64,000 nucleotides of DNA from JAPWJZ01 sp041287865. Its GTDB lineage: Bacteria > Pseudomonadota > Alphaproteobacteria > Micavibrionales > UBA2020. Position 1 is the first letter of the stretch. Each line of letters opens with the position of its first letter. The notes below the pieces were generated by a model. That model did not search any database. It had not been told where the DNA came from and was given only the letters and a program-made list of their open reading frames with translations. The stretch covers positions 1 to 64,000 of the forward strand of contig JBGGMV010000066.1 in the NCBI GenBank assembly GCA_041287865.1, given 5' to 3'. A program made the translations under genes and the position numbers. Below, piece by piece: positions 26,111-34,715 of the stretch.

Positions 26111-26671
26111 ATGAAGTACAACCGTTTCATGCTCGCCTGCGGGGTCCTGCTGGCGCTATCCGCCTGCTCGACGATGAAAAGGGAACTGGGCGTCGGCCGC
26201 AATTCGCCCGATGAATTCATGGTGGTGAAACGGGCACCCCTGTCGCTGCCGCCCGATTACAGCCTGCGGCCGCCTTCCGACAGCGATGTCTCGCCCGCTT
26301 CCGACGCCTCCAACCAGGCGAAAGCCGCGCTGATGGGTGAAGGCGCGGAAGAAACCGTCGCCGCCGGCAATTCCGAAAGCGCCTTGCTGCAACAAATGGG
26401 CGCGCAAAACGCCAACCCCGAAATCCGCTCCGTCATCAACCAGGAAAACGGCTATATCGCCGTCAAGAACGAGCGACTGGTGGACAAGCTGATTTTCTGG
26501 AAGGACGAGCAGGAAAAAGGCGTCGCCGACGACGACCTCGACAGTTCCGTCGTCAACCCGGGCGCCGAAGCCGAGCGCCTGAAAAAGAACGAGGAAGAGG
26601 GCCGCCCCGTCAACGAGGGCAAAGTCCCCACCATCGAGAAGAAAAAAGGCACCATCGACCGCCTGTTCTAG
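26111..26671 (+). CDS. BamF-like lipoprotein (DUF3035), outer-membrane assembly
   Basis: I prefer the ATG at 26111 because AGGA lies 5 bases upstream and the signal peptide then reads MKYNRFMLACGVLLALSAC. An ATG at 26099 overlapping lspA is also possible. After the lipobox the motif NSPDEFMVVKRAPLSLPPDY matches the alphaproteobacterial BamF family, a lipoprotein subunit of the beta-barrel assembly machine. The rest is polar and probably disordered, ending in a lysine-rich tail. The family name is from memory and should be confirmed by an HMM search. Confidence 0.82.
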   Translation: MKYNRFMLACGVLLALSACSTMKRELGVGRNSPDEFMVVKRAPLSLPPDYSLRPPSDSDVSPASDASNQAKAALMGEGAEETVAAGNSESALLQQMGAQNANPEIRSVINQENGYIAVKNERLVDKLIFWKDEQEKGVADDDLDSSVVNPGAEAERLKKNEEEGRPVNEGKVPTIEKKKGTIDRLF

Positions 26672-26680
26672 GAGGATCCC

Positions 26681-27415
26681 ATGCGCATTTTCGCCGCCCT
26701 TGCCATCGTCATGCTCGGCCTGATGGCCGCGCCCGCTATCGCCGACCAGGAAAAGGTGGCGATACTGCAGCCGACGAAGGAACGCCTGATCGTCTTCTGG
26801 GAAGACACGCTTAAATCCGACCCGCAGGTGAAAAAGCTGGAAAAGACCAAGGAAGAGGGCGTCTATAATTTCGAGACCACCTTCTTCCCCTACAAGGGCC
26901 GCCTTCGGTTGCTCAACGCCGCCATCACGCCTTACGAAGACGGCTATTACGACGGGTTGTCGAGCGGCATCATCGAGGTCGAACTGCTGGACGCCGACGA
27001 AAAGTTTTTCAAGAAATATGCCGCCAGCTATAGCGCATGGACGCGGCAGAATTATTTCTATCATGACGAAGTCGGCGGTGTCTGGTTCCCCGCCAATAAA
27101 ATGGGCGACTGGTCGAAGGAATATTACAAGCGCAATAATCCCGCCGCGGCTACCCCCGCCGCCGGTTGCGCGAGCACATGGTGGACGCGCAACATGACGA
27201 CGCTGGTTTATATCGTCTTCCTTGCGGCGCTGGTCGGGTTCGTCGTGCTGCTGGCGAAAAAGCAGAACAAGAAAATCTGGGACAACCACGCCACGGCGCT
27301 GTCGGAACAGCAGCGCGGCCTTGCCATGGTTGAAAAGAGCATGGCGCTGACCGAGCAGAGCCTGAAACACCAGCAGGAAATGATCCGCCTGCTGACCGAA
27401 ATTCTTAAAAAATAG
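26681..27415 (+). CDS. Hypothetical exported protein with a C-terminal membrane anchor
   Basis: The 244-residue protein has a signal peptide (LAIVMLGLMAAPAIA-DQ), an exported domain of about 145 residues rich in Tyr and Trp (YYDGLSSGIIEVELLDADE, WTRQNYFYHDEVGGVWFP) and one membrane segment near residues 170-190 (TLVYIVFLAALVGFVVLLA). A helical cytoplasmic tail follows. AGGAGGATCCC before the ATG is a strong ribosome site. It follows the BamF-like gene by 9 bp and is probably its operon partner. Its 3' end overlaps miaA by 11 bp on the opposite strand. The family is not recognised. Confidence 0.8.
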   Translation: MRIFAALAIVMLGLMAAPAIADQEKVAILQPTKERLIVFWEDTLKSDPQVKKLEKTKEEGVYNFETTFFPYKGRLRLLNAAITPYEDGYYDGLSSGIIEVELLDADEKFFKKYAASYSAWTRQNYFYHDEVGGVWFPANKMGDWSKEYYKRNNPAAATPAAGCASTWWTRNMTTLVYIVFLAALVGFVVLLAKKQNKKIWDNHATALSEQQRGLAMVEKSMALTEQSLKHQQEMIRLLTEILKK

Positions 27416-28313
27416 CCGAAACCAGCTTGCCCGCATCGGGCGTATCCATTACCAGATCGGGTTTGATCTGGTGGCGGAACCATGTCACCTGCCGCTTCGC
27501 ATAGTGGCGCGTCGCGCGCTGCGCCATTTCGATGGCTTCGTTCAATGTCAGGTTGCCTGCCAGATGTGACGACAGTTCGGGGTAGCCCAAGGCCTTCGAT
27601 AGCGCCCAGCCGGCCTGCGGCCTGAAGTGCCGCACGTCCTCCAGCACGCCCGCCGCCACCATCTGGCCGAAACGGGTATCGCATTGCTCGTATAATTTTT
27701 TACGTTCGGGCAGCAGCGTGACCGACAGGAATTTCAGGTGCGCGGGCGGTTTCGACATCGGCAGGGCCTGCCATTCGGCAAGGCTCTTGCCGGTCGCCTC
27801 CAGCACCTCCCAGGCCCGCACAAGGCGCTGTGTGTTGAAGGGATGCAGCCGCTCCGCCATCACGGGGTCGCGCTTTTGCAGTTCTGCGTGAAAGGCGGGG
27901 TTGCCCAGTTCTTTTTGCAGGGTGTTCGCGCGCTCCCGCACCGCCGGGTCGATATCGGGAATGGGGCTGATGCCCTCCAGCAGCGTGCGGATATAAAATC
28001 CCGTCCCGCCGACAACGATGGGCAGCCGTCCCGCCGCAATCGATTTTTCAATCTCCGCCAGCGCCATATCGCGCCATATCGCCGATGAACACAGCTGGTC
28101 AGGTTTCAGGCAGCTATATAAAACATGCGGTGCTACGGCAAGTTCTTCGGCCGAGGGCTGCGCAGTCAACCTGTGCAGCCCGTCGTAAAGCTGCATTGAA
28201 TCCGCATTGATAACGGTGCCGTTTTTTGCCCTGGCCAGTGAAAGCGCGAGGCCCGACTTGCCGCTGGCAGTCGGGCCCCCGATAACGACGACGGTTTTGA
28301 GGCCGCCTGTCAC
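27405..28313 (-). CDS. miaA: tRNA dimethylallyltransferase
   Basis: MiaA adds a dimethylallyl group to A37 of tRNAs that read codons starting with U. The 302-residue protein has the P-loop VVIGGPTASGKSGLALSLA at residue 10, NADSMQLYDGL with the catalytic Asp/Ser, and VVGGTGFYIRTLLEGI near residue 98. The C-terminal RATRHYAKRQVTWFRH contacts tRNA. Its start overlaps the degP stop by 4 bp, so translation is coupled to the protease gene. Confidence 0.96.
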   Translation of the reverse strand: MTGGLKTVVVIGGPTASGKSGLALSLARAKNGTVINADSMQLYDGLHRLTAQPSAEELAVAPHVLYSCLKPDQLCSSAIWRDMALAEIEKSIAAGRLPIVVGGTGFYIRTLLEGISPIPDIDPAVRERANTLQKELGNPAFHAELQKRDPVMAERLHPFNTQRLVRAWEVLEATGKSLAEWQALPMSKPPAHLKFLSVTLLPERKKLYEQCDTRFGQMVAAGVLEDVRHFRPQAGWALSKALGYPELSSHLAGNLTLNEAIEMAQRATRHYAKRQVTWFRHQIKPDLVMDTPDAGKLVSAIF

Positions 28314-29794
28314 TTGTCTTTCAGTTTAAGCGCGACAAAACGCCTGTCGGATTTGCGCGCGATGAAGAAGAGCACCGAGCCGTGCTTGGCGGCCTTGGCT
28401 TCCTCCACCTTCGCCACCACGTCTTCGGGCGAGGTGACTTCGGTCTGGTCAACTTCGGCGATCAGGTCGCCGGCGGCGATGCCCTTTTCAGACGCCGCGC
28501 CGTTACGCTTCACGTCCGTCACCACCGCGCCCTTTTGCTCTTTGCCAATGCCGTAGAGCGTGCGCAGTTTTTCGGTGATGGGGGACAGCGTCATGCCGAA
28601 GGCGGGCAGTTCGGTGCCGGCGGCGGGTTTCTTGTCGTCTTCCTTCGTGGGCTTCTTGCCGCCCTCGATCATGCCGCTTTCCTCGGCCGTTTCCAGCTGG
28701 CCCAGCGTGACGGTGACAAGTTCTTCCTTGCCCTTGCGCCAGACAGTGAGATTAACTTTCTTGCCGACCTCGGTTTCCGCCACCATGCGGGGCAGTTTCT
28801 GCGAGGTGTCGACGTTATGTCCGTCGAAGGTCAGGATCACGTCGCCTGATTTCAGGCCGGCCTCGTCGGACGGGCCGTTTTCGGTGACGCCCGCGACCAT
28901 CGCGCCGCGCGCCTTGCCCATCTGCAGGGTTTCGGCGATTTCGGGCGTGACGATCTGGATGCGCACACCCAGCCAGCCGCGCTTGGTCTTGCCGTATTTC
29001 ACCAGCTGCTCGACCACCGATTTCACGAGGTTCGAGGGCACGGCAAAACCGATACCCACCGAGCCGCCGGAGGGGGAGAAGATGGCGGTGTTGATGCCCA
29101 CCACCTCGCCCTTCATGTTGAACATCGGGCCGCCCGAGTTGCCGCGGTTGATCGAGGCGTCGGTCTGGATGAAGTCGTCGTAGGGACCGGCGTTGATATC
29201 GCGCTGGCGGGCGGAAACGATACCCGCCGTGACAGTGCCGCCAAGGCCAAAGGGGTTGCCGATGGCCAAGATCCACGAACCCACCTTCGCCTGATCGCTG
29301 TCGCCCCACTGGGTCGCGATCATCGAGGGATCGGGTTTCACTTTAAGAACGGCGATGTCGGTTTTCTCGTCGGTACCGACCAGCGTCGCGTCCAGCGTTT
29401 CGTCGTTGTGAAGAATGATTTTGATTTCATCCGCGTCCTTGATGACGTGGTTGTTGGTCACGACATAGCCGTTGGCCGCGTCGATGATAAAGCCCGAGCC
29501 GAGCGCGGAGACTTTTTCATCCTCGCCGCCTTCGCCGGGCGGGCGTTTATAGCGGTCATAGAAATCCTTGAAGAAATCTTCGAAGGGCGAACCCGGCGGC
29601 AGTTCGGGCATCGGCGGCATTTCGCCGCGGCGCGGGTCGGCAATCTTGGTCGTGGTCGATACGTTCACCACGGTCGGCAGCAGGTTTTCGGCCAGCGTCT
29701 CGAAACCTTCCGGTGCTGCGGCCTGTGCGGGGGCAATCTGGAACAGCCATGCCGCCACAGCGGCGATCTGCACGGTCTTGACGATTCTCATCAT
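28310..29794 (-). CDS. degP: Do-family periplasmic serine endoprotease
   Basis: The 494-residue protein has a signal peptide (AAVAAWLFQIAPAQA-AA). A trypsin-like domain follows, with His in VVTNNHVIKDADE, Asp in EKTDIAVLKVK and the serine in NRGNSGGPMFN, then two PDZ domains (residues about 285-375 and 400-490). It degrades or refolds damaged envelope proteins. GAGGG lies 11 bases before the ATG. Upstream on the same strand are hflK, hflC and a DUF2065 gene, the classic alphaproteobacterial protease-control group. Whether the second PDZ marks DegP or DegQ cannot be settled. Confidence 0.95.
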   Translation of the reverse strand: MMRIVKTVQIAAVAAWLFQIAPAQAAAPEGFETLAENLLPTVVNVSTTTKIADPRRGEMPPMPELPPGSPFEDFFKDFYDRYKRPPGEGGEDEKVSALGSGFIIDAANGYVVTNNHVIKDADEIKIILHNDETLDATLVGTDEKTDIAVLKVKPDPSMIATQWGDSDQAKVGSWILAIGNPFGLGGTVTAGIVSARQRDINAGPYDDFIQTDASINRGNSGGPMFNMKGEVVGINTAIFSPSGGSVGIGFAVPSNLVKSVVEQLVKYGKTKRGWLGVRIQIVTPEIAETLQMGKARGAMVAGVTENGPSDEAGLKSGDVILTFDGHNVDTSQKLPRMVAETEVGKKVNLTVWRKGKEELVTVTLGQLETAEESGMIEGGKKPTKEDDKKPAAGTELPAFGMTLSPITEKLRTLYGIGKEQKGAVVTDVKRNGAASEKGIAAGDLIAEVDQTEVTSPEDVVAKVEEAKAAKHGSVLFFIARKSDRRFVALKLKDK

Positions 29795-29939
29795 ATGAAA
29801 ATCCCTCTTTCACGTTGGAAAGCGCCTCGTTGATCACGGGCGCGGTTGATATTGATCAGGTAGGCCTGTTTTCGGTTGTGGTCAATAGATTGCACAAAAA
29901 TTCAACAATTCCAGCAGATTGGGGTATCAGAATCCGCCC

Positions 29940-30146
29940 TCAGAAGCTTCTTATTTGCCAGAGCAGAAAGGCCGCGACAATCGCGATGCCAGCCGCCGCA
30001 GTACGCAGCTTGATAACCGGCATTGCCAGCATGTCGGTAACAAACCTGCGCATCGCATTGGGGAAAAGCGCATAGGTCAGCCCCTCGATGATGCCCATCA
30101 GAAGAAGCGCTTGCGTCACTCCCGCCGCTGTGAACAGGTCTTCCAA
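29940..30146 (-). CDS. DUF2065 family small membrane protein
   Basis: The 68-residue protein has two hydrophobic segments (TQALLLMGIIEGLTYALFP and TAAAGIAIVAAFLLWQIR) around a short polar loop with AMRRFVTDML, the DUF2065 layout. It starts 3 bp after the hflC stop and precedes degP. Members are usually encoded with HflK/HflC; their function is unknown. Confidence 0.85.
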   Translation of the reverse strand: MEDLFTAAGVTQALLLMGIIEGLTYALFPNAMRRFVTDMLAMPVIKLRTAAAGIAIVAAFLLWQIRSF

Positions 30147-30149
30147 GGC

Positions 30150-31025
30150 TTACTTCTTGGCGGATTGCCCGCTCTTGAAGAAGCGGAAGAAGTCGTTGTC
30201 GGGCGAGAGGATCATGGTGGTGTTCTCGTCGCCCAGCGTCGCGCGGTACGCTTCCATCGAGCGGTAGAAGGCATAGAACTCGGGGTCGCGCTCGAAGGCG
30301 TCGGCGTAGATCTTGATCGCCGCCTCGTCGCCCTGGCCGCGCAGGATCTGCGCGTCTTTCTCGGCGGTGGCCAGCGTCACGGTGCGTTCCTTCTCGGCCT
30401 TCGACTTGATGTCCTGCGCGGTCTCTTTACCCTGGCCGCGGAAGTCTGCCGCTTCCTTCTCGCGCGCGGTGCGCATGCGGGCATAGATGGCCTGGCTGGT
30501 CTGCTCGGGCAGCTCGGCGCGGCCGATGCGCACGTCGACGATCTCGACGCCCAGGTTGCCCTTGACGCCTTCGTTCACCTTGTCGCGGATCGCGTTCATC
30601 AGCGGCGCGCGTTTTTCGGACAGCACGTCGGCCAGCGTCGCGGTGCCCAGTACCTCGCGCGTCATCGAGTTCATGATGTTGGCAAGGCGTTCGCGCGCCA
30701 TGTCCTCGCTGACGAGGTTGTTGTTGAATTTCAGCATGTCGGTAATTTTATACCGGCCGAAGGTGTCGACCACGATGCGCTTCTGGTCGGCAAGGATGAC
30801 TTCCTCCGGCAGCGGATCGACCGACAAAACTTTTTGCGAAAAGAAGCGCGCGTTCTGGATGAAGGGCGTCTTGAAGTAAAGCCCCGGTTCTTCCTTCATG
30901 CTCACGGGCTTGCCGAACTGCAGCACCATGGCCTGCTGGCCCTGCGTGACGATAAAGGCCGATTGCGAGACGATCAGGAAACCCGCCACCAGCAGGAAAC
31001 CCAGGAATGAAAAACTCTTGCTCAT
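30150..31025 (-). CDS. hflC: FtsH protease modulator HflC
   Basis: The 291-residue SPFH/prohibitin-like protein has an N-terminal membrane anchor (FLGFLLVAGFLIVSQSAFIV). The band-7 domain follows (residues 25-200), with a helical coiled-coil region (RTAREKEAADFRGQGKE and on) after it. HflC and HflK form a large periplasmic cage around the membrane protease FtsH. The gene starts 11 bp after hflK. Confidence 0.95.
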   Translation of the reverse strand: MSKSFSFLGFLLVAGFLIVSQSAFIVTQGQQAMVLQFGKPVSMKEEPGLYFKTPFIQNARFFSQKVLSVDPLPEEVILADQKRIVVDTFGRYKITDMLKFNNNLVSEDMARERLANIMNSMTREVLGTATLADVLSEKRAPLMNAIRDKVNEGVKGNLGVEIVDVRIGRAELPEQTSQAIYARMRTAREKEAADFRGQGKETAQDIKSKAEKERTVTLATAEKDAQILRGQGDEAAIKIYADAFERDPEFYAFYRSMEAYRATLGDENTTMILSPDNDFFRFFKSGQSAKK

Positions 31026-31036
31026 GGCTTTACCCT

Positions 31037-32224
31037 TTACTGCTGCGGCTGGGGCGGAATGCGCCCGCCGGTTTTGCCGACGTCAAGCCAGGGCAGCACG
31101 TTCTGCCCGCCGCCCTCGCCGACGATGATTTTTTTGCTGTTCTTCAAAATCTCCTGCATCGTCTCCAGATACAGGCGTTTCTGCGTCACATCCTTGGCGA
31201 CCGAATAGGCCTTGTAGACCGACAGGAAGCGCTCCGCGTCACCCTGCGCCTTGGAGATGACGGCTTCTTTATAGGCTTCCGCGTCCTGAATGGTCTTGCG
31301 CGCCACGCCTCGCGCGCTGGGCACGATATCGTTGCGGTAGGTTTCGGCTTCGTTCTTCAGGCGCTCTTTATCCGTGCGGGCGCGCTGCACGTCGTTGAAG
31401 GCGTCGATGACCGGCGTCGGCGGATCGGCCGAGAGCAGCTGGACCGAGTTGATGATCACGCCGGAATTATAATCGTCCAGCATCTTCTGCATCAGCTCTT
31501 TCGACTTGCTTTCGATCTCGGCGCGGCCCTCGGTCAGCGCGCGCTGGATCGGCGTGCGGCCGATGATTTCCCGCATCGCGCTTTCGGCCACTTTCTGCAC
31601 CGTCTCGTCGGGGTTCTGGATCGAGAAGAGGTATTTCACCGCATCCGTGCGGCGCCAGAAGACCGAGAAATGGATGTTCACGATATTTTCGTCGCCCGTC
31701 AGCATGGCGCTCTCCGAAGGATCGCGGTTCGCATTGCCGATATCGACCTTCTGGATTTCTTCCACGTTCACTTTCAAAACGTCCTCGATCGGCCAGGGCA
31801 GGCGATAGCCAAGGCCGGGATCGGTGATGGTCTTGCGCGCCTTGCCGAAGGTCAGTACGACGGCGTCTTCCTGCGGCTGCACGGTATAGAACCCCGTGCC
31901 CAGCCAGAGCGCGACGAGGATGATGAGGATGATGCCAAAGGCCTTGCCGGGATCGAGGTCCGACGCCGGGCGCTTGCCGCCGCCGAAGGTGCCGCGGAAA
32001 CGTTCCTGCGCCTGGCGCAGCATGTCGTCGAGATCGGGTTCGTTGTCACGGCCGCCGCCGCCACCACCGCCGCCATTATTCGAGGGACGCTGGCCCCAGG
32101 GATTGGGCTTGTCGTTCTTGTCGCCGCCGCCACCGTTGCCGCCGCCGTCATTGCTGCCGCCGCGTCCGCCCCAGGGGCCCTGGTTCGCCAAAATCGTGCC
32201 GTCGCCTGATGATGAAGAAGCCAT
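31037..32224 (-). CDS. hflK: FtsH protease modulator HflK
   Basis: The 395-residue protein starts with a Gly/Asn-rich cytoplasmic segment (residues 8-60, many Gly-Gly repeats). The membrane anchor follows (FGIILIILVALWLGTGFYTV), then the band-7 domain (VVLTFGKARKTITDPGLGYR) and a coiled-coil stretch. It partners HflC around FtsH. AAGGGGATAAGA-type sequence upstream of the ATG gives a ribosome site. The gene is divergent from mrp across 128 bp. Confidence 0.95.
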   Translation of the reverse strand: MASSSSGDGTILANQGPWGGRGGSNDGGGNGGGGDKNDKPNPWGQRPSNNGGGGGGGGRDNEPDLDDMLRQAQERFRGTFGGGKRPASDLDPGKAFGIILIILVALWLGTGFYTVQPQEDAVVLTFGKARKTITDPGLGYRLPWPIEDVLKVNVEEIQKVDIGNANRDPSESAMLTGDENIVNIHFSVFWRRTDAVKYLFSIQNPDETVQKVAESAMREIIGRTPIQRALTEGRAEIESKSKELMQKMLDDYNSGVIINSVQLLSADPPTPVIDAFNDVQRARTDKERLKNEAETYRNDIVPSARGVARKTIQDAEAYKEAVISKAQGDAERFLSVYKAYSVAKDVTQKRLYLETMQEILKNSKKIIVGEGGGQNVLPWLDVGKTGGRIPPQPQQ

Positions 32225-32352
32225 TCTTATCCCCTGTTATGACACGCAAAAAAAGCGCTATATATACTCGCGCCAAGAGCAATATACTTGAGCATGGCTT
32301 ATATTGTGTCTGCAAGGCTTTTAGGCAAGAGCCCAACAAGGGGAAAATGATT

Positions 32353-33465
32353 ATGTCTTCCGTTACAAAAGATCAGGTTATGGAACAGTTGAAGACGGTG
32401 ATCGAGCCCGCTTCCGGAAAAGACATCGTATCGCTCAAGATGGTGAGCGCGGTCGAGATCAAGGACGGCGCGGCCTTTGTCACGCTCGAGGTCGACCCCG
32501 CCAAGGGCGCGGCGCTGGAACCGCTCCGTCAGGCGGCCGAATCCGCCGCCGCGAAAACCGCCGGCGTCACCAAGGCCACGGTGGTCATGACCGCTGAACG
32601 CAAATCGCCCCCGCCGCTGAACGTGCGGCAGAAACCGCAGCATCCTTCCACCCAGCACCGCATTTCGCAGCGCCCCGTGGCACCGGGCGTAAAACAAATC
32701 GTGGCCGTTGCTTCGGGCAAGGGCGGCGTCGGCAAATCGACTGTGTCCGCCAACCTCGCGCTTGCACTTCATGCGCAGGGCAAGCGCGTGGGGCTGCTGG
32801 ACGGCGATATCTACGGCTCCTCCATCCCTGTGATGCTGGGCCTGCGTGAAAAACCCGAAACCGATGATGGGGATATGATCGTGCCGCCGGTCGCGCATGG
32901 CATCAAGTTCATGAGCATGGGATTCTTCGTCGAACCCGACGCGCCCGTCATCTGGCGGGGGCCCATGGTTCATGCGGCAATACAACAGCTGCTCCGCGAC
33001 GTCGCCTGGGGTGATCTCGACGTACTGGTGATCGACCTGCCGCCCGGCACGGGCGATGCGCAGCTTTCTCTCGCGCAATACGTGCCTGTCGCGGGCGCGG
33101 TGATCGTTTCCACCCCGCAGGATGTGGCGCTGAACGAGGCGCGCAAGGGGCTCAACATGTTTGCAAAAACCGGCGTGCCCGTGCTGGGCATGGTGGAAAA
33201 CATGAGTTACCACAACTGCGCGTCCTGCGGCCACCGCGAGGATATCTTCGGCCATGGCGGGGTGAAAACCGCCGCGGCCCAGCTGGGCGTGGATTTCCTT
33301 GGTGAAATTCCGCTGCTCACCGCCATCCGTATCGCCGCCGACAATGGCAAGCCGATTGTGGTGGCCGATCCCGCGCATCCCGCCGCTGTTGCGTTCCGTG
33401 CTCTGGCGGACACTGTCTCCGCCAAGCTTGCCGTCGCGCCGCCCGCGAAGGTGAAGACGAAATAG
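32353..33465 (+). CDS. mrp: Mrp/ApbC-type iron-sulfur cluster carrier ATPase
   Basis: AAGGGG at 32338-32343 is 9 bases before the ATG at 32353; another ATG at 32347 is close. The 370-residue protein has an N-terminal DUF59/MIP18-like domain (residues 1-80), a linker, then the deviant Walker A VASGKGGVGKSTVSANLAL near residue 120. A C-terminal CxxC is in NCASCGHRED. Such proteins bind and transfer 4Fe-4S clusters in the cytosol. The gene is alone and ends at a weak terminator and a repeat-rich gap. Confidence 0.94.
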   Translation: MSSVTKDQVMEQLKTVIEPASGKDIVSLKMVSAVEIKDGAAFVTLEVDPAKGAALEPLRQAAESAAAKTAGVTKATVVMTAERKSPPPLNVRQKPQHPSTQHRISQRPVAPGVKQIVAVASGKGGVGKSTVSANLALALHAQGKRVGLLDGDIYGSSIPVMLGLREKPETDDGDMIVPPVAHGIKFMSMGFFVEPDAPVIWRGPMVHAAIQQLLRDVAWGDLDVLVIDLPPGTGDAQLSLAQYVPVAGAVIVSTPQDVALNEARKGLNMFAKTGVPVLGMVENMSYHNCASCGHREDIFGHGGVKTAAAQLGVDFLGEIPLLTAIRIAADNGKPIVVADPAHPAAVAFRALADTVSAKLAVAPPAKVKTK

Positions 33466-33504
33466 GGGCCCCTTCAGCAAGTTCCCGATTTTCTCCTTTA
33501 TCTC

Positions 33505-33527
33505 CCGGAGCCGCATCCGGATTTTTT
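33505..33527 (+). terminator. Weak terminator after mrp
   Basis: CCGGA (33505-33509) and TCCGG (33516-33520) form a 5-bp stem followed by ATTTTTT. The stem is short but position 40 bp after the mrp stop fits. Confidence 0.45.
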
Positions 33528-33596
33528 GCGCGGCGATGAAAAACATTCCCATACTTTAATGGTGACGCATTTTTTTGAAGCTGTGCGAAGAGTTTT

Positions 33597-33752
33597 TGAA
33601 ACGCTGTGAAACGGTTTGAAACGCTCTGAAACGCATAAGCGCGAATGCAGAAATTTCCCAGCCGCATAGGCCATTTTATATGTGCGTGTTTCAGGCGCCT
33701 TAAAGTGGGGTATCCGCTGACATGAAACGCTCTGAAACGCTTTGAAACGGAT
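33597..33752. repeat. Two clusters of 10-bp-period TGAAACGCNN repeats
   Basis: Four contiguous 10-bp units start at 33597, 33607, 33617 and 33627, each TGAAACG plus three variable bases. Three more units start at 33723, 33733 and 33743. Both clusters end in the same way (AT-AAG after the last unit), so one looks like a copy of the other. A reverse-oriented half site GTTTCA is at 33688-33693. The one-turn spacing puts every unit on the same DNA face, as in phased protein-binding sites. The block lies in a 457-bp gene-free gap, 170-325 bp before a hypothetical gene pair. Confidence 0.85.
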
Positions 33753-33922
33753 AAGGCGGAGACTCGCCTGAAAACAGTCACTTGCCGATCATCCGATAAC
33801 AGGCAGGGCGTTCACATACCCTGAATTGTTCAATGTTTTCATTTGTATAAATAGTTTTTGGCGAATTAAGCCAAGCTTAAACTTTTTTCCCTAATATAGC
33901 ATCAGCAGCAAAAGGATTTCCC

Positions 33923-34705
33923 ATGGCCGGTGACAGCGACAAAACGAAACTTTTTCAGGCGGTTGCCTCCTATACGCTGGGCAAGGGAATCAAGCGTGAC
34001 ATGCTCCTTACCGATTACCGCGCAGTCGTGAGCGAGCTTGCGACCGGCAGCCGTGCGCCATTCTTCATGGGCGATATCGCTGATTACATGAACGAACATC
34101 CCGACCCCGATCCGGATTCCGACGCGGACAAACCGCTGCAGGCGCTTCAGGGCCTGCATGTTGACAAGTTCCGTGTCAGCATCGTCATGGCTGAAGACGG
34201 CGGAAAGCGCGTATTCCTGCCGGTTTGTGAAGACATGCACAACGGGCGGCTGCTGGTGGTGGGACCGGGCGGCGGAAACTATGGCGGCGCGCCGGTGGAA
34301 AAACTCGTTTATGTCGACGGAAGTTCCTCGACCGCCGTAGAGGCGATTAACAGTTTCATTGACAAAGGCATCCTCGAGCGCGGGGCTGTTGGCATCAAGC
34401 CGGCCAGCGCCCACAAAATCAATCAACACTTGGTACAGGCGATCAGTCTCGTTGCCGATTTATCGAGCCTCACCGAAGAGATCAACATGGCGCCCAAGGG
34501 CCAGTCGCCCGAGATGGTGCCTATGCTGTCAGGCACGACGCTGGGAAAATGTTTCCAGGCGGTCGCTGCCGGGCAAGCGGATGTGGACACCTGCATCATC
34601 GCGCGGCCCCACTTCAATCCCGAAGAGGCGGACGCCCAGGTGATGCAGGGCGTCACGTCAGACATCAAGGTCGGCAAGCCTTTCAGTTTCAAGCCGAAGG
34701 CATGA
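33923..34705 (+). CDS. Hypothetical protein, first of a paralogous pair
   Basis: The 260-residue protein has no signal peptide or membrane segment. AAAAGGATTTCCC precedes the ATG. It shares its layout with the next gene: TKLFQAVASYTLG at the start, then LQGLHVDKFRVSIVMAE, KRVFLPVCED, LLVVGPG, VYVDGSS, HLVQAISLVADL, and a final domain with GTTLGKCFQAVAAGQ. An acidic insert (PDPDPDSDAD) near residue 68 is unique to this copy. I do not recognise the family. It may respond to the upstream repeat array, but nothing in the sequence proves that. Confidence 0.8.
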   Translation: MAGDSDKTKLFQAVASYTLGKGIKRDMLLTDYRAVVSELATGSRAPFFMGDIADYMNEHPDPDPDSDADKPLQALQGLHVDKFRVSIVMAEDGGKRVFLPVCEDMHNGRLLVVGPGGGNYGGAPVEKLVYVDGSSSTAVEAINSFIDKGILERGAVGIKPASAHKINQHLVQAISLVADLSSLTEEINMAPKGQSPEMVPMLSGTTLGKCFQAVAAGQADVDTCIIARPHFNPEEADAQVMQGVTSDIKVGKPFSFKPKA

Positions 34706-34715
34706 GGAGATAAAC

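Larger units (their letters stand above)
33466..33922. other. Gene-free gap of 457 bp between mrp and the 33923 gene
   Basis: After the weak mrp terminator this stretch holds the TGAAACG repeat clusters. It then becomes AT-rich from about 33820 (for example TTGTATAAATAG and CTAATATAGC), which probably holds the promoter of the downstream gene. No -35/-10 pair stands out. An open minus-strand frame crosses the repeats, but its peptide only reflects the repeat itself. Confidence 0.7.

Noticed and set aside
31007..32209. Plus-strand open frame of 400 codons opposite hflK
   Set aside because: Shadow of hflK; the Ala/Val-rich end mirrors the hflK glycine repeats.
33597..33752. TGAAACG clusters as a CRISPR array
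   Set aside because: Units are contiguous 10-mers with no spacers and no cas genes nearby.
33317..33781. Minus-strand open frame crossing the TGAAACG repeats
   Set aside because: Its peptide repeats only because the DNA repeats; it overlaps mrp and lacks a ribosome site.
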